Numbered from the stretch's first letter, positions 33,548 to 46,907 are shown. The stretch is 64,000 nucleotides of DNA from Dendrocalamus latiflorus (GCA_017311315.1 CM029647.1:6868577-6932576), one strand, 5' to 3'. Program-made: numbers and translations. Notes: generated by a model not told the origin, from the sequence alone.

Positions 33548-33858
33548 CCGCTCTTCCCACGGACGGTGCACGTCGGCCGTAGGAAGAGAGTAGTCAAAAG
33601 CAGTGCAGCACAAAAGGAGCAGGCAAGGGTGACAACTCGCCAGACCATTCACGTGCGCATTGCGTGTGGGCGGACGGGCGATGGCGTGGTATGGCGAGCG
33701 AGCGAGCGCATACATATGCTTCTTTTTGCTTGCTTCAATTAGGTAACATCTATTTTTATTTATAACTAGATGTTCCTTCACCTAGAGTAGTAATATGATA
33801 CTAAACTTTTCATCTTCTACCATGCAAGGAATGAGCCCAAATGAGTAAAACTCCAACA
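33119..33858 (-). repeat. 3' LTR (part) of a minus-strand Ty1/copia element
   Basis: On the minus strand the LTR starts TGTTGGAGTTTTACTC at 33858, directly after a polypurine tract GGTGGGAGAT (33868-33859), a typical copia arrangement. Towards lower coordinates it includes a GC-rich part with an internal duplication. The far end of the LTR was not located, so 33119 is only the limit of recognisable repeat content. Confidence 0.6.
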
Positions 33859-33895
33859 ATCTCCCACCAGATCACAAATATGCCAAAGCTACAAA

Positions 33896-36055
33896 CAGTG
33901 GCGAAGCTAGAGCGTAACAGAGGGGGGGTGCGACTATAAAGAAGTGACAAAAAATTTAACAAAATGAATACTATTAGCATGGTCGAAAAATATTAGCATA
34001 GGCAAAATATATCATTTGACTTCACATCTTGATCATCCTCGACAATTCGACGGCCTAAAAAAACAAACAAATGACTTATAATTCAATTTTAATTTTTCAA
34101 CAAAAAAATGATCAAATTAAAACAAATACATTACGTTACCTTTAATTGTCACCATCAAATCTGCGTTCTTGCATTTTCATGAAGCGACGAATCACGGACT
34201 CATTCGTGACTTTCATCATTTCTTCTTTCTCCACATAGCAAATAAGGCAATTGCTCATAAATTGATCACCGGTGCGGTTGTGCAAATTCGTTTTCACAAT
34301 CTTCATGCTTGAGAAAATCCTCTCAACTGTAGCAGTAGCAACTGGCAATACTAGTACAAGCTTCAGAAGTCGATAAACCATTGGATAACGATCATGTTTT
34401 CTAGTCTCCACCATTCTCTGAGAAAGCTCAGCAACAATTTGTAGGTTGGAGAACCTATCATCATCTCTCACATCAAATATGTAGAGGCCAAGTTGGTGGC
34501 TAAGGTCCCTCAAATCCCCAGAATCAAAATCATGTGGATAAAGCTTTGCTAGGCTCAACAAATTGTCCATATTGAAATCATGAAACGAGTCTCTTGGACT
34601 AAAAGCGGCCAAGCAAACAAGCAATTGAGAGCTTGTCTCGTTGAAGCGGCTGTCAAGCTCTTGAAGTAGCCAATCAATAATATCATTGAAACAATCTACT
34701 TGATAGTAATGCTTGTTTGTAATTCCAGATTTGTGCCTCCGCTTCTTTGGATCAATATATTCATCTTCCATTTCCAATTTGGAAATACCATTCTTCTCAC
34801 AAAATCCATACACGTCACCTAATAGTTTTTCCCATTTTTCGCTTCTAAGCTCATCCAATTGGCATCTAGTGGCTCTCACACATTTAATAGCATTCACTAT
34901 ATCCTAATCCTTCCGTTGCAGTGCTAATGACAAGGTATTTGTGATTCCTAATATGAAACCATTCCAACCATTTTTAACAAAAGCTTCATATCCACCATCC
35001 TTCTTTTCTCTAAATAGGAAACAGAAAAAACAATATGCTCTATCTTTGGATTCACTGTATTCAAGCCAACTTCCAAACTCATCAAACCATTCTGGAACAA
35101 ACCTTCTTGGGCCTCCTCCAATCTGTGTCACAGGAAAACTAAATGTGCGAGGTTGGCAAGGCCCTTTTTCCAAGTACTTCCTTCTCACCATTTCTCTAAG
35201 ATTAGGATGGTAGTCATCAATCTGTTTCCGCAACCCTGGATCGTATTTAATCTCCTCTTCCCAGTTGATATCATCCAAACATGAATTGCGGGCATTGTTG
35301 CCACTATCTGGCTCTGGCGCTTTTCTTTTGAAAAATCTTTCCATCAATTAATCTGTCATTAGTAGACAATAGCAATAATGCTAAGTAAATATCTAAAACA
35401 AGAAAGATCTTTGTACACAGTTGACAGTACGCTGTCTAATAAATTACTTGAGAAAGAAATAGAGGCAAAAATCTACAAGACTACAGCTAGTAGCTACAGA
35501 CCTAAATTGAAGGTCTTACGTACCTAAATTAAAAATCTACGGAGTAGTACACTAGTACTTACGTTACGTACCTTGAAGGCTTGAAGCTTGAAGGATTGAA
35601 TTGAATCCTTGATGCCAGTGGACGCCTCACGCACGCCTGAACGGTAGTCGGACAGTCGGTAGACCGGCAGGCAGCTGGCAGCAGCTCTCTGCTCTCCGCA
35701 CTTCAGCAGGGTTGCAGGCTCACAATCACAGCAACGCAGCGCCTAGCGACCAGGGCCCACGGACGGGAAGGGAAGACAGAGCGACGCATCACGCGAGTAA
35801 GCCAGTAAGGGACGCGACTCGCGAGCCTCGAGGGGAAGCCCGAAGCCAGCGAATGAGCAAAGTAGACGCACCGCGCGCGGTTCAGCTTCCTGTGATGGGC
35901 TCAAGTTAACTGGGCTGCCTGCTCTAAGCTGGGCTGTGGGGGGTGCAACATATTGGCCCAAGGAGCATAGGGCTGAAATTAGATGGTAATAGCTTATTTT
36001 CGATTTTTTGGGGGGTGCATCTGCATCCACGGGCCACTATTGGGCTTCGCCCCTA
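33896..36055 (-). mobile_element. hAT superfamily DNA transposon, 2160 bp, defective
   Basis: Exactly bounded by an 8-bp target duplication GCTACAAA (33888-33895 and 36056-36063), the hAT signature. Ends are CAGTGGCGAAGC on the left and, in reverse complement, TAGGGGCGAAGC on the right (10 of 12). It encodes a hAT transposase on the minus strand with an internal deletion and one nonsense codon. It is inserted 28 bases inside the polypurine tract of the minus-strand copia element, so it is younger than that element. Confidence 0.93.
34142..35347 (-). pseudogene. hAT transposase (TTF zinc finger / hAT dimerisation), internally deleted
   Basis: Two frames in the same phase are split by a single TAG (34906-34904). 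The first (35347-34904) starts MMERFFKRKAPEP and has the TTF-type domain with PRRFVPEWFDEFGSWLEYS, RAYCFFCFLF and KNGWNGF. The second continues DIVNAIKCVRATRCQLDEL and ends with the hATC dimerisation region, KLVLVLPVATATVERIFSSM. The expected residue at the stop is Gln (QRKDQDIVNA in relatives as I remember them), so it is probably a CAG to TAG change. The roughly 400 residues present compare with about 750 in intact relatives. The missing middle, between NGWNGF and ILGITNTLS, includes most of the catalytic domain. Not functional. Confidence 0.85.
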
Positions 36056-36181
36056 GCTACAAAGATTCCCAATTGTTATAAAATATTATTGAAATACCAG
36101 TTTTCCAGTGGAGACCTGGTAAGGTTGAACATCCACCTAGAACCTCAAGTTACATTCATCCATAACTACACAATAGACTAA

Positions 36182-36415
36182 GGGTGGGTTCTTTTAGACT
36201 GTGGCTTATAACTTTTGGGTTTTGAATTCTAGCTATGTGTGAGAGATTATGAAGAGAGGGACACTCGTATGTGATTTTGGTCGATATAGCTAAAGTCGGT
36301 ATAATGTATACTACACTCAACTAGTAAACCCTGCTTTAAAAAATATACCGTTTGAAAGCTAGTTATTGTAGCAAAAGTGAAAAGTCATAAGCCACAAGCC
36401 CATCCGAACTCACCC
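36182..36415. mobile_element. Tourist-like MITE, 234 bp
   Basis: Starts GGGTGGGTTC and ends GAACTCACCC. Inside both ends lies the inverted motif 'gtggcttata / tataagccac'-like. Flanked by TAA on both sides (36179-36181, 36416-36418). Inserted within the same minus-strand copia element as the hAT. Confidence 0.75.
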
Positions 36416-36859
36416 TAAGCCTTGAATTGACAGTTTTGTGTGAATAAGTTTCACTTGAAGCTTAAGTTGATACTTGGCCAATGTTAGTCTACCCCTTAGG
36501 GTGGAGCATATATGGCATACTCCTATGTCTCTTCATAACGTTCTTAGAGAGTTCCCATATCTCATAAATTGTGACCAACAATCTAGCTCGTATAGGTGTG
36601 TTCTACTGTTCTTGCCAGAATATCCTGTAGGGCAATATCTCATTACTTAAATACTCAGAACACATAAACAAAAGTCAGCCTACCATACAAATATAACGTA
36701 GAAGTGTATTGTCCAGTTTCATAGTTTGTTTGTTTTTTTTGCATTACCTACCTACTTGGATCTTCAGCGGAGTGAGATATAACATAGAAGTGCACTCTCT
36801 AGTTGCTTAGACAGCTTGTTTTCCTATTACCTACTTCACGGGATCTCTGATCATGTAGG

Positions 36860-38130
36860 ATGGGTTGCCACTGCGGTGCAACTCAAGTAGGTCTCATTTC
36901 CATCTCCTTCGATGCATTGTCAATCACATTCCACAACAATCCCTTTGTAAAGGGATCTTCCAAGTTTTTAGCTATTTGCATATAATCCACAGCTATAATT
37001 GGAGTTTCTCAATTTTCTAACAGATTTTAATTGTCTTTTCACATGCCTTTAGGATTTTATATTGTCCTTTGTATTTGTCACCTTGATGAGTTATCATAGT
37101 ACATAAGGATAGCCGGAATTGGATTTTCCACCACCGGTAAATCCATCAAGAGCTCACGTAGCCATTCTGCCTCTACAGTGACTACGTCTAATGTTGTAAG
37201 TTCTGTTTTCAAGGTTGACCTCATCAAAATGGTCTGTTTGCGAGATCTCCATGAAACGGTAACACCGTCAAGAGTAAATACGTACCCACTCGTAGCCTTA
37301 ACTCATCTGCATAACAAATCCAATTGGAATCACTATATCCCTTAAATACACCTAAATAACAAGTATAATGAATTCCACAACTCATTGTACTTCTCAAATA
37401 GCGCAAAACCCGCTCGAATGCATGCCAATGATCGTCTCTCAAATTACAGGTAAACCAACTCAATTTACTCACAACAAAAGAGATGTCAGGTCTGGTAGCA
37501 CTAGTTAAGTACATGAGTGAACCAATAATCTGAGAGTACATCAATTTATCCTTTGCTATTCTTCGATTCTTTTGAAATATTAGACTCGGATCATAGGGAG
37601 TTGGAGAAGGCTTGCTATCCGCATAGCCAAATCGGCTCAAGATCTTTTATACACAATGGAATAGCAGAAGAATAATCTCATCCTCACCCTTGATCAATTT
37701 GATGTTTAAGATTACATCAACCTCTATCAAATCTTTCATGTCAAAACTTTGAGACAAGAATGTTTTAACCTCATTAATCACATCCATTTTTGTCCCAAAG
37801 ATAAGTATGTTGTCAACCTACAAATATACAATTACTCCTTCACCCCCACCATAGCAGCAGTATACACATCTGTTGGGTTCATTTATAGCAAAGCCCATTG
37901 ATGTCAAAGTTCTACTGAACTTCTCATGCCATTGCTGAAGCGCTTACTTGAGGCGATATAAAAATTTCAATAACTTACATATCTTACCATCTTGTTTGGG
38001 CACCACAAATCTATCAGGTTGTTCCATATAAATTTTCTCATCCAACTCTCCATCAAGGAAAATGCTGATGCTATAAATGTTGTGGTTATTGACCAAACAG
38101 TAAATAAGGGGACTAGTAGAGTGAGTATAG
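36860..38130 (-). pseudogene. Ty1/copia pol remnant (reverse transcriptase and RNase H)
   Basis: Minus-strand pieces in shifting frames: MEQPDRFVVPKQDGKICKLL, FLYRLK, then VDNILIFGTKMD (the YVDD region, damaged), then SRFGYADSKPSPTPYDPS, YSQIIGSLMYLTSATRPDIS, FKGYSDSNW, and an RNase H end with STVEAEWLRELLMDLPV and LEDPFTKGL. Several stops and frameshifts are present and the upstream gag and integrase parts are absent. With the LTR at 33858 and the polypurine tract, it forms the 3' part of one copia element interrupted by a hAT and a MITE. Confidence 0.85.
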
Positions 38131-38199
38131 CAAAATGAACTGGTTTGGCTCTTTCCTTTGCCAAGGTCCTATACATACATGGCCATAAGGTCTAATTAT

Positions 38200-41100
38200 A
38201 ATAATACCCCCTACAGTGGCGTACTATTTTAGGGATATAGGTATCTTTTTATATGCCTCATTGGGCCTTTTAACCCAGTAGGCCGAATGTATTTAGGTGG
38301 GGATCACCTCTATAACAGTAGCTTCTCATGGTAAAAGACTTCATCTTTAGCAGGCCGAAACCATGTTGCTAGGTTTTTTAGCCTCCTCCGTCCCTTTGGC
38401 TTGTTGAGTAGTTTGGCCCATGGGCTGAGTCATGGCGACCGTGGTCGTTTGGCCGTGCTGTAATGCAGGACATATGTTCGACTCTGGTTGGTGGTCGTGC
38501 AGCATCATTTCATGCTGTGCGGGTTCCCGAGACATGCCCATAAACGACGTGCGTCTTTAAAGCCGGTGTCCTTGGTGAGGCGCCCCTGTACTTGGTCTTC
38601 TTCTTCCCCTTGCTCCGTCGTCGTTAGTGCTACCTGTAGCTACCGCTTTAGCCACCGCTGTGCATTCCGCTGTGTAGTTGACGCCGTGCCTCCAAGCGCG
38701 TGGCACAGCTGCTCGGTTAGCCCGTCTGGTGCGAAGATGGCTCGTGGTACTCAGCTAGGATTGCTTTCACCCTATAGATCAATACTAACTTTTCACCCCG
38801 TACACCTGTCATGTGAGGAGATTAATCTTAGCTAGCAAACTCTGTACTATTTGATATAGATCGGTAGACTAAACCCAAACACGATATTTTAATATAGTAA
38901 CTAACAAGTTGACATATACTGTAACTAATAAAGCAACATCAAATATACTGATCGAAGCAATCAAATACCAGAAGCGTCATAGATAACATCAACGCCGATT
39001 GATTACATCGTACGATCTCCTGAACCTAGGGGAAAAACAAGGATTGCCCCGTCCTGGTTCGGGGTCCTGATAGGGAGCAGAGAGGCGATGCGGCGGCAAG
39101 GGCTCCTAGCGCTAGGCCACGCTAGGGCTCTTCTTGGCGACGACTGCTCGGTTTGGCGAAACTTGATCCCAGCAACTTCTCGGTGTCTTGCAATTGATTC
39201 CTCCGGCAAGAGGGGGTCTTGGTGGGTTGGCTCGAGAGGAGAGGGATCGGTGACCTACGGCACGGCGTCGGACCATTTTCCTTGCATGGGGTGGCGCTAG
39301 GTCGATCGGTAAGTGGCTGAAGCATCCAGAACTGTTAGCATGGGCAACAGGTGAAACTGGGCCTCTTTTAGCGAGTGTTGTGCTCCTGCCAGGCCCGCAG
39401 ACACCTCTAAGCTCCGCGTGGGTGCTTGTGTTGTGCTGTAGCATATGCATGGCCCAAGTCCCAAGATGTTCTCCTGCAATCTGTGCTGGTGTTGAAGCAT
39501 CGGCAAACGGGCAGGGAGCGACGTTAACGTCCATTTCAGCGGATGTCACGCGAGCGAAACTCGTCGTCAACTATTCATACCCTACCCTACCTAGACGGCT
39601 AGACCTGGCCATGCACAGCCAGGGCAATGGGATGGACCATGAGTGGCACAACAGCAAGGTCTGTCAGACAGGCCTTCCCCACGAGGTCCTGGTAGCATAC
39701 AGCTGGCTAGGCAGCTCGCCTTTGACGTTCATGTGATGAGGTGCCCGCTCTGACAACGGCACACAGGCACTGTACCGGCCGGCAGAAAAAATGCTCCCCT
39801 GCACCGTGCATCCTATCCTATGTTTCAGTGCGATCCAGCAGAAATGGCACGCGCCCAACGTACGTGCGTGCAGCACAGGTGACCCCGGCCAGCTAGCTGG
39901 TGGCCCCGTCCGTCCGGCCCGCCAACCCCGTAGACTTCGCTAGCGAGCCGGCCGGCCCCCCAGATCCAACACCGCACATGCATGGCTGCAACGGCTCATC
40001 ACGCGCGCTGGCGCCGAGCACGAGCAGCCCGGCCCGGAGGGGCGTACGGACCTGACGGCCGGCCATGCGCGCGCGCCCACCTCCTCCTCACCGCGCAGCG
40101 CGCCAACGCTCCTGTGGTCACCTTGGCTCGCCCGTCCGTCGCGTGCCGCCCCGCGCCGGCCATCGTCCTCGCGCGCGCTGGAGCGACGACGCGCCGTCGG
40201 TCGGCGCACGCGCGCGCGGGCGCCTTGGCTTTTTCTCATGGCCGCCGGCCCGTCCCGTGTGCATGCGCCTTTTCTGAGAAGACGTTGCCGAAATCATTCC
40301 TACTCGCTTTCTTTCCCTTCCAACACGGTACGGCTCGTGTGTAGTCCATTGGTACTACCTACTAATTTCCTTCCTCCGAGCGATCTGCCCCCGGCCGAAC
40401 TGTAAACGCGGACTAGCTGTAGGCACTGGGCGAGCGAGCAGCCCGAGCTACGTACAGACCGACCGAAGGATACGCATTCTTTGACAAGATGGGATGCCCA
40501 ACAAAAACTCATCCATTAGGCTACTTTATCTCCTTACAAATCATGATGCAAATCAACAAATGAGTTACGACTGACCAAGGCATTCAGGGCCAGACCACCC
40601 CCATCCTCGCTGTAGATTTTAAACGAGTAAAATTCTATATGAAAAAGAGAGAATGTGAGAAGAGATAATATGTTGTCCTTCATATAATTTGAGCTCACAA
40701 ACCAACGCAAAATAGTGCGAAAATATGAGGTATGAAGTTATAGTTAAAATAGTATAACGTAATTAAAGAAAATATTTACTATTGTTGAAGAGATCGTTTT
40801 TAGTGCTATTTTTAAGTGAGATAAAAGTTTTAAAGATAGACTATTGTACATACCTTAACCACGTAAATATGCATTTTTTTGGCGGCATGGGGAATTTGAT
40901 TCCAGATTTGTTTTTTTAATATCAATCAATAAATGGTGAAGTTAATGCTTTAACTTGCTCTTCTGGTCCTCCTCACGCAGTGGCGTAGAATAGACCGAAG
41001 GAGCACGAATTCAGTAGTTACGAACAGATCGAGGAAAGGACCAGGGCCACTGAGGTTAAGGAAAACATGCATGCATGGACCGTTTGCGCCTTAAAATTCA

Positions 41101-42939
41101 TTGTCCTAGCACTGACATCGATCGATCCGATGAAAGGATCGTAGGTTCCTACGTAGTATATATACCCTGCTCATTAGAGTTAGCGTTTTTTCTGCAGTTA
41201 TTTTTTCTGATCTGTTATTTCTACCTCGGTGGCTTTCCAACTAAGTGCATGTTTTTAATGGCTCGCCTACAAATTATGCTCTTACTGCCCCCACTCTAGC
41301 GCATCTAGCTCCATACTTCACAAAACACCAAACACCGCTTCCACACCGAATCCCAAAAACCCTAAACACCAACACACAACACACTCCCCACACTGGATCC
41401 CCAACATACCCACACGGAAACTAGAGATAGCAATTGTATCTGTTTACCTATGTACTTGTGGGTAAACACCCTAATGGAGCTAGATATGGGATATTTTTTT
41501 GCCCATGGGTATGAAAATAGGGGAAACTCTCTGCCCATCTGGTAGACGAGCACGGGTATGGGTAAGCTCTACCGGTACCTGTCTCACCTATTTACTCGCG
41601 ACCTATATACTTACAAGTGGACCAATACACTCAGCACTACCAAAGTTAGAAACCCTAGTCCTAGTCGGCTAGTCCAGTCCCATCCCCACTCTGCACTCCC
41701 GATTCCCAATTGCCACCTCCAAAAATCTCCCCAGTCCCAGTCGTCTGCCTTCCCAGAGTCCCAGTCTAAGCCGTCTTCCCTCTGCATCTTCCTCCCAGGA
41801 TCACGGCCGGCTGTCGCCCGCCTACCCCATCCCCCCACCCAACTGCCCCTCCCCCTACCCTGCCGCCACATGCCTGCCCCCTCCCCCACCCTACTGTCGC
41901 TCCTCCTCACCGGCAAATCCAGGTCTTGGCTGCTGACCGTCGCCCCCCATCCTCCTCACGGCCGCCTGTAGATCTAGATCCCGGCCACCTACCATCGCCC
42001 CATCCTCCTCCCGGCTACCTGCAGATCCAGATCCCGGTCGTCGACCATTGCCCCCATCCTTCTCCCGGCGGCCGCCCCTCCTCACGGCTGCCTGTAGATC
42101 CAGATCCCTACTGCCAACCGTCGCCCCCCATCCTCTTCCTGGCCGCTGCCCCTCCTTACAGCTGCCTGCAAATCCAAATCCCAACCGCCGATTGTCGCCC
42201 CCAATCCTCCTCCCAGCCACCGCCCCTCCTCACGGCAGGTAAGCCTTCTCCCGCCTGAAAATTCATATTCGCTCCACAACCATTCGAGGCAGTGAGCCAC
42301 GGCGGGCGCAAGCGTGGATGAAAGCCTGGAGATGGCGGGGATGCCACTGAGGCGAAGGTGGCGTGGGGCTGGGGAGTAGCGCGCGGCGCCCGCAAGGGCG
42401 TCGCCTAGGAACGTGCGGCGGGCGAGGTGGAGGTTGGAGAAGGAGATCAAGGCGGAGGAGGATGTCGTGAGGAGGGCGCTCAGGAGGAAGTCCACGAGGG
42501 CGACGCCAAAGGTTGCACTAGCGAACAAGGTGGCGACGGCGGAGAAGAAGAAGGACATGAGCTTGGCTTTGATTTTAGCTTGTACCGATGCTGCTACTCA
42601 CGGTGAGCGAAACTAATCTCTTGTTGGTTCTTAGTAATTATTGGTTTGAAGAAATCATTGTGCTGAATCGCTGCGTTTGAAGAAATTACTTTATTAAGGG
42701 CATATATATTTGATGTGAATGTGATGCTTATATGTATTTGTGAATGTGAATATGATGCTATTATATTTTTTAGCAACAGCTGCTGCTTATATGTATCTAT
42801 CATTAGTTCAACTCTCATATGGTGACTCTCAGTTCACGGGTAAACGGGCATGCCCACGGGCGATGGGTATGGGCGAGGTTCTTCGCCCGTTGTCCTTCGC
42901 GGGTATACCTATGGGCCAGAAATGAATAAAGGGGAATTT
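38200..42939. other. Gene-free intergenic DNA, 4.7 kb
   Basis: No gene recognised. 38930-40480 contains GC-rich, stop-poor patches with competing frames on both strands and no family similarity. 41400-41560 and 42830-42930 both contain 'gggtatgggta / acgggtaaacgggcatgccc' motifs, which resemble ends of hAT-type elements that begin with an (A/G)GGATGGCAA(C/T)GGGTA-like sequence. I could not define such an element. Probably decayed transposons. Confidence 0.5.
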
Positions 42940-44184
42940 TTGATGAATTTAAAAATTTGAATTGGCTCAATCGGAGTTAGGATGAAGAAGAACGGGCTCT
43001 CGGAAGTTTAAAATGAAAAATCCGCATTTTTGGAATTATTTTTCTAAAGGAAAATGAGAATTATGACGTCAGCACTGAATTTCTTTTCGGCTGAAATATT
43101 TTTCTACGGGAAATCAGGTTTATGACGTTGGCATGACGTCAGCCCTGGAGTGGGTTTCCGGACAGCCCACTGACAGGTGGGCCTTGGTCCATGGACCAGG
43201 TCCACGGATGGGGGAGGCGGCCTACGTGGCACGAGAGGGGTGGTGGCGCTGACGGGGCAGAGGAGTGCCGACGCGGCGCCGACGTGGCGCCACATGGCTG
43301 CCACCTGGGCTGCCACGCCATCACGGCCGAAGGCACGGCCGCCCGGCCGGAGTGGCGCACGGGACCCAGGGCTTGCCAGCGGTCGGTGGCGGTTGGCGAT
43401 GGGCGAAGGAGGGAGAGGGAGCGGCGAGGAGCTCGGGGGTACCTGGCGCGGCGCACGGCGAGCACGGGAGGTGGCTGGCAGCAAGGAGGCAGAGGCGGCA
43501 GCACTCGGGCTCCGGTGCGGCAGCGATGGAGCGATTGGGAGGGGATGGGGAGTGGAGGGGGAGGAAGTGCAGAGAGAGGCGGAGTCGGGGGCGGATTGGG
43601 CCGGTGGGCGGCGTGGTCGAGATCGGGCTCGACCACGTGTCGGCCTGAGAGGAGGGGTAGGCAGGATGGGATGGTGATGTGGATGGAATCTGGCTGTCCA
43701 CGAGGCGGCCGAAGAGGAAGGAAGGAATTTTGAATTCAGATTTTCAAAAAAGCCTAGAAAATTCAATAAAGCTCAGAAAAATATGAAATAACTTCCAAAA
43801 TTCTAGAAAATTCACAGAAGTTTGTAGAAATGATTTGGGCTCAATAAAAATATTTCCAACTAATGTTGATATTATATTTTTATATTCAAAATAGATTTGT
43901 GAACTCCAGAAAACTCAGAAAATCCAAATAAAAGCCAAATAACTCCAAATAATTAATTTGAATTAGGATTTTTATAGAAAATCAAAATATCACTTTACTT
44001 AATAATAGTTTTAGGTTTTTCTTAAAATACTTTTCAAATCCAGCCTTTTCAAAAAACAGAAAATCAGGGCAAAGCAAAAATAAACTTAGGCAACAAAATA
44101 CTTATTTTAATTTTAAATTTTTATTTTAATATTGTTTCTACTTATTTATTTATTTTTATTTTAATAAAAACCCGAGCTGTTACA
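42940..44184 (-). mobile_element. Ty3/gypsy-type LTR, minus strand (probably solo or truncated)
   Basis: Read on the minus strand it begins TGTAACAGCTCGGGTTTTTA at 44184 and runs through AT-rich sequence, then a GC-rich block, as in large grass gypsy LTRs that open with TGTAAC. No primer-binding site or coding domain was found next to it. The 3' limit is approximate. The many long frames at 43104-43766 on both strands come from the GC-rich part of this LTR. Confidence 0.5.
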
Positions 44185-44186
44185 GC

Positions 44187-44208
44187 CTCTCTCTCTCTCT
44201 CTCTCTCT
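44187..44208. repeat. Microsatellite (CT)11
   Basis: Eleven CT units immediately outside the gypsy-type LTR end. Confidence 0.9.
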
Positions 44209-44209
44209 G

Positions 44210-46907
44210 ACTTTCGGATTCACTCCTTCCCCTTTCGGATTTGACACCACCGCTTCCATGGATACCTTTGGGCACACCATCGCTGCCTAGCTCACCTCCC
44301 TTAGCTCCTCATCACCAGATGTTCATGTGCCATTGCTCGTCTCTCCTCGGTTTTGCCTAAACGTCTCCACTGGTTAGGGGCTAGGGTTTAGACTGGGTTT
44401 TGCACGGTGAGTGCGCTAACCTTGGTTGGTCTCCGGTGAGTCTCGCGATGGTTTCCCTAAGTTTCCCCGTCTATTACCCTCTACCTCTCTGGTCCTTTGG
44501 TGGTGGTTCGGATCTATGGGTAAGTTTAGGGATGTGCTGCCGCCGCCGTCTCATGGTTCTTCTCCACGACTCCATCATCGGCCTCCTCAGCTTTATACTC
44601 CTACAGCTTCCTCAGCTCCATACTCCTACAGCTTCATCGGTTCACCTCTACTCCTCTTTCAACCCAGGACGGTCCACTCTTCGTCCCCATTTACTTTATG
44701 TATTCTGATTTAGCTTCAATTTTTGTCTTGCTCTATCTTTAGTTACGCCTCGGTTTTAGAAGAGACTATGGGCATCGTCATGACGGAACCTTGTAGGGAG
44801 ATATGCATTGAGGAGCATGCTTTCCCTTCCAAGGGCACACGACAGATCCTACGGGTTTGTCGCCGATACGTTGCGGTCATGTTGGTCAAGGTAGGGTGGT
44901 CCCTTATCCTCAGCTAACTTGCTTAGTCGGTTGTGCTTGAGGGATGTGGTGGGCTGTTTGTGCATACCATGTTGCTGAAAATGGACTAGATGTGGACGTC
45001 GCTCATGACGGTAGTGTTGTGGTACTCACGTGCATGGTGATGTGGACAGCTTCCTCTTGTTGCTGCCAAAGGCGTTGTCTTGTTATTCTGGCTAGCCCAA
45101 AGTGGTCATCCGTGGTCCACGCTCCTCTCCTTCATCTTCATCTACTTTCTTGGCTTCTCTCCTCCGTTTCTCTCTTCCTCGCCTCCTCTCTATGTGGGTT
45201 GTGGGCTAGGGTGGTGTAGGTGATCAGTTAGTGGTCTTTGGATGGCCGAGCTATGAAATAGGGGCTTGTTTTTTGCTTGGCTTGGCTTTGGGTAAGCTCT
45301 CGATTGAAGAAGTGAAATGAGAGTGATGCTTGTTTATGCGCAAGCTGATGCTGTCTTTTTGCTTATGAAGAAGGGGGCGTTCGGCTAGCTTCTCTCTCTT
45401 GGTTGTGCATTGCCGAGGCTACTCTTGCCTTATCTTCATGGCTCTCTCAGTTTGCTGTTTACTCTTGGACCATTAGTCCATAGGGTGAGTTAGGCACTAT
45501 TCTTCGGTTTTTCTACTGTGGAAGGTAAGTCAGTAAAAGAAAGTGGATATCAGACTAAGTTTTTTGCTGAATAATGAGGCATACTTAAGTGAGAGGTGCC
45601 TTGCCGGCTCCGAATGGTCCAGGTATCTCGGTGAGCACTAAATAAATTCAGTATTCTAAAGCTGAAGTGTTCTCACGGCAGAACCTTTTATTTCTTTTAT
45701 TCTCGCTTAGATTGTTTTTACTCCTTACTCTTTGATCGCAAAATAAATAGTTGGGGTGTGGGTTTGGTTCTGGAGGGCTACTGGCCGTTGAGCAATACAC
45801 GGAGGATATAATACAATGAGAAATGCAATGTAAATTTGTTTTATTTTTTCTCAATTAATGTAATAATTACAATGAAGTTTATCTCTTGATGCATTTTAAA
45901 ATTTTTGTAAGTAACCGGAGGTTGTATAAATTTTATTTGGCTCAAGAGGGTCAAGTTTATATCCTTTTAATTCACGTGTTGTAATTAACTTAATTTTGAT
46001 TTACTATTTATTTCACTTTAATTACACTATTAGAGTTAACTAATAATTAGAGTTCTTTCAACCTCCTCCAGCGTAGCGACTTGTCTTTGTCGGTGGCAAT
46101 GGCGCTCGCTCGCATCGCATGCATTTGTCGTAAGTACGTCCTGGTCCTTTCGTTGCCAGTGAACAGTGAGCAGGGACCCTTCCAACTGGATCGGGGGACC
46201 AACTGAAAGCTCAGGGTCTAGTGTTGACTAGCACGTACTCCACGCATGGTCGAAACTAAAGGTGAGAATTAATTAGCCGGTGATGTGGAGATGCCCGGAC
46301 TTGGCTGAACAGAATACATCCAAAAGCAAGTCGGTAAGCTCTGCCAAAGTCTGAATTGGGGTACGAGTGTGCCTTTCGTCGCACTCGGATGGTTGAATCA
46401 GTACTGTATGCATTAGGAACAAGCTAGCTAGGTTAATTACAAGAGGCGTGCAGGAACGGAGAAATCAAGCATACATGAAAGCTCATGGTCGCGGAAGTCA
46501 GCAAAATTAAGCATCAAACATGTGAACGAATGGGAACAAGAGATCGCAGGGAACCTGGACGTGATCAGCTAGCTTGGACTGTCCACGATGCCTGAAACAG
46601 TCGTTTATCGCCGGCCTGCCGTTCTTCTGAGCTTGAGCTGTTTAGAAATTCAGAATGCACTGTTTGCACAGCTTGCAATTCGGTTTCGTTGAGCCAAAAA
46701 CATCAGATTTGTTACTTAAAAAAGGGCAGATTTTACTGTAGTATTCAGCAGGTACAGTACGGCTTTCTGTTTGCAGCAGAATGCATGCATGCTTACGTTT
46801 CGGCTTTATTGTCATTATTGGGCCCGTGGAATCCTACGAACATGCATGCTTTTAATATGATCGATGATTGTTGCGTGATACCAATTGATTGTTGCGTGAT
46901 ACCAATC
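44210..46907. other. Gene-free intergenic DNA, 2.7 kb
   Basis: No gene, transposase remnant or defined repeat could be supported, apart from a 21-base tandem repeat ('gattgttgcgtgataccaat' twice, 46865-46906) directly left of the next element. Open frames here are short and unlike known proteins. Confidence 0.5.

Noticed and set aside
36182..36415. MITE considered as part of the copia LTR
   Set aside because: It has its own inverted ends and TAA duplication, so it is a separate insertion.
42048..42558. Pro/Ser-rich and mixed frames around 41.5-42.6 kb
   Set aside because: Low-complexity, both strands open, no known domain; probably transposon-derived.
43104..43766. Several overlapping long frames (up to 220 codons) on both strands
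   Set aside because: They overlap each other in all phases within a GC-rich, stop-poor part of an LTR and show only Pro/Ser/Arg or Gly/Arg composition with no domain.
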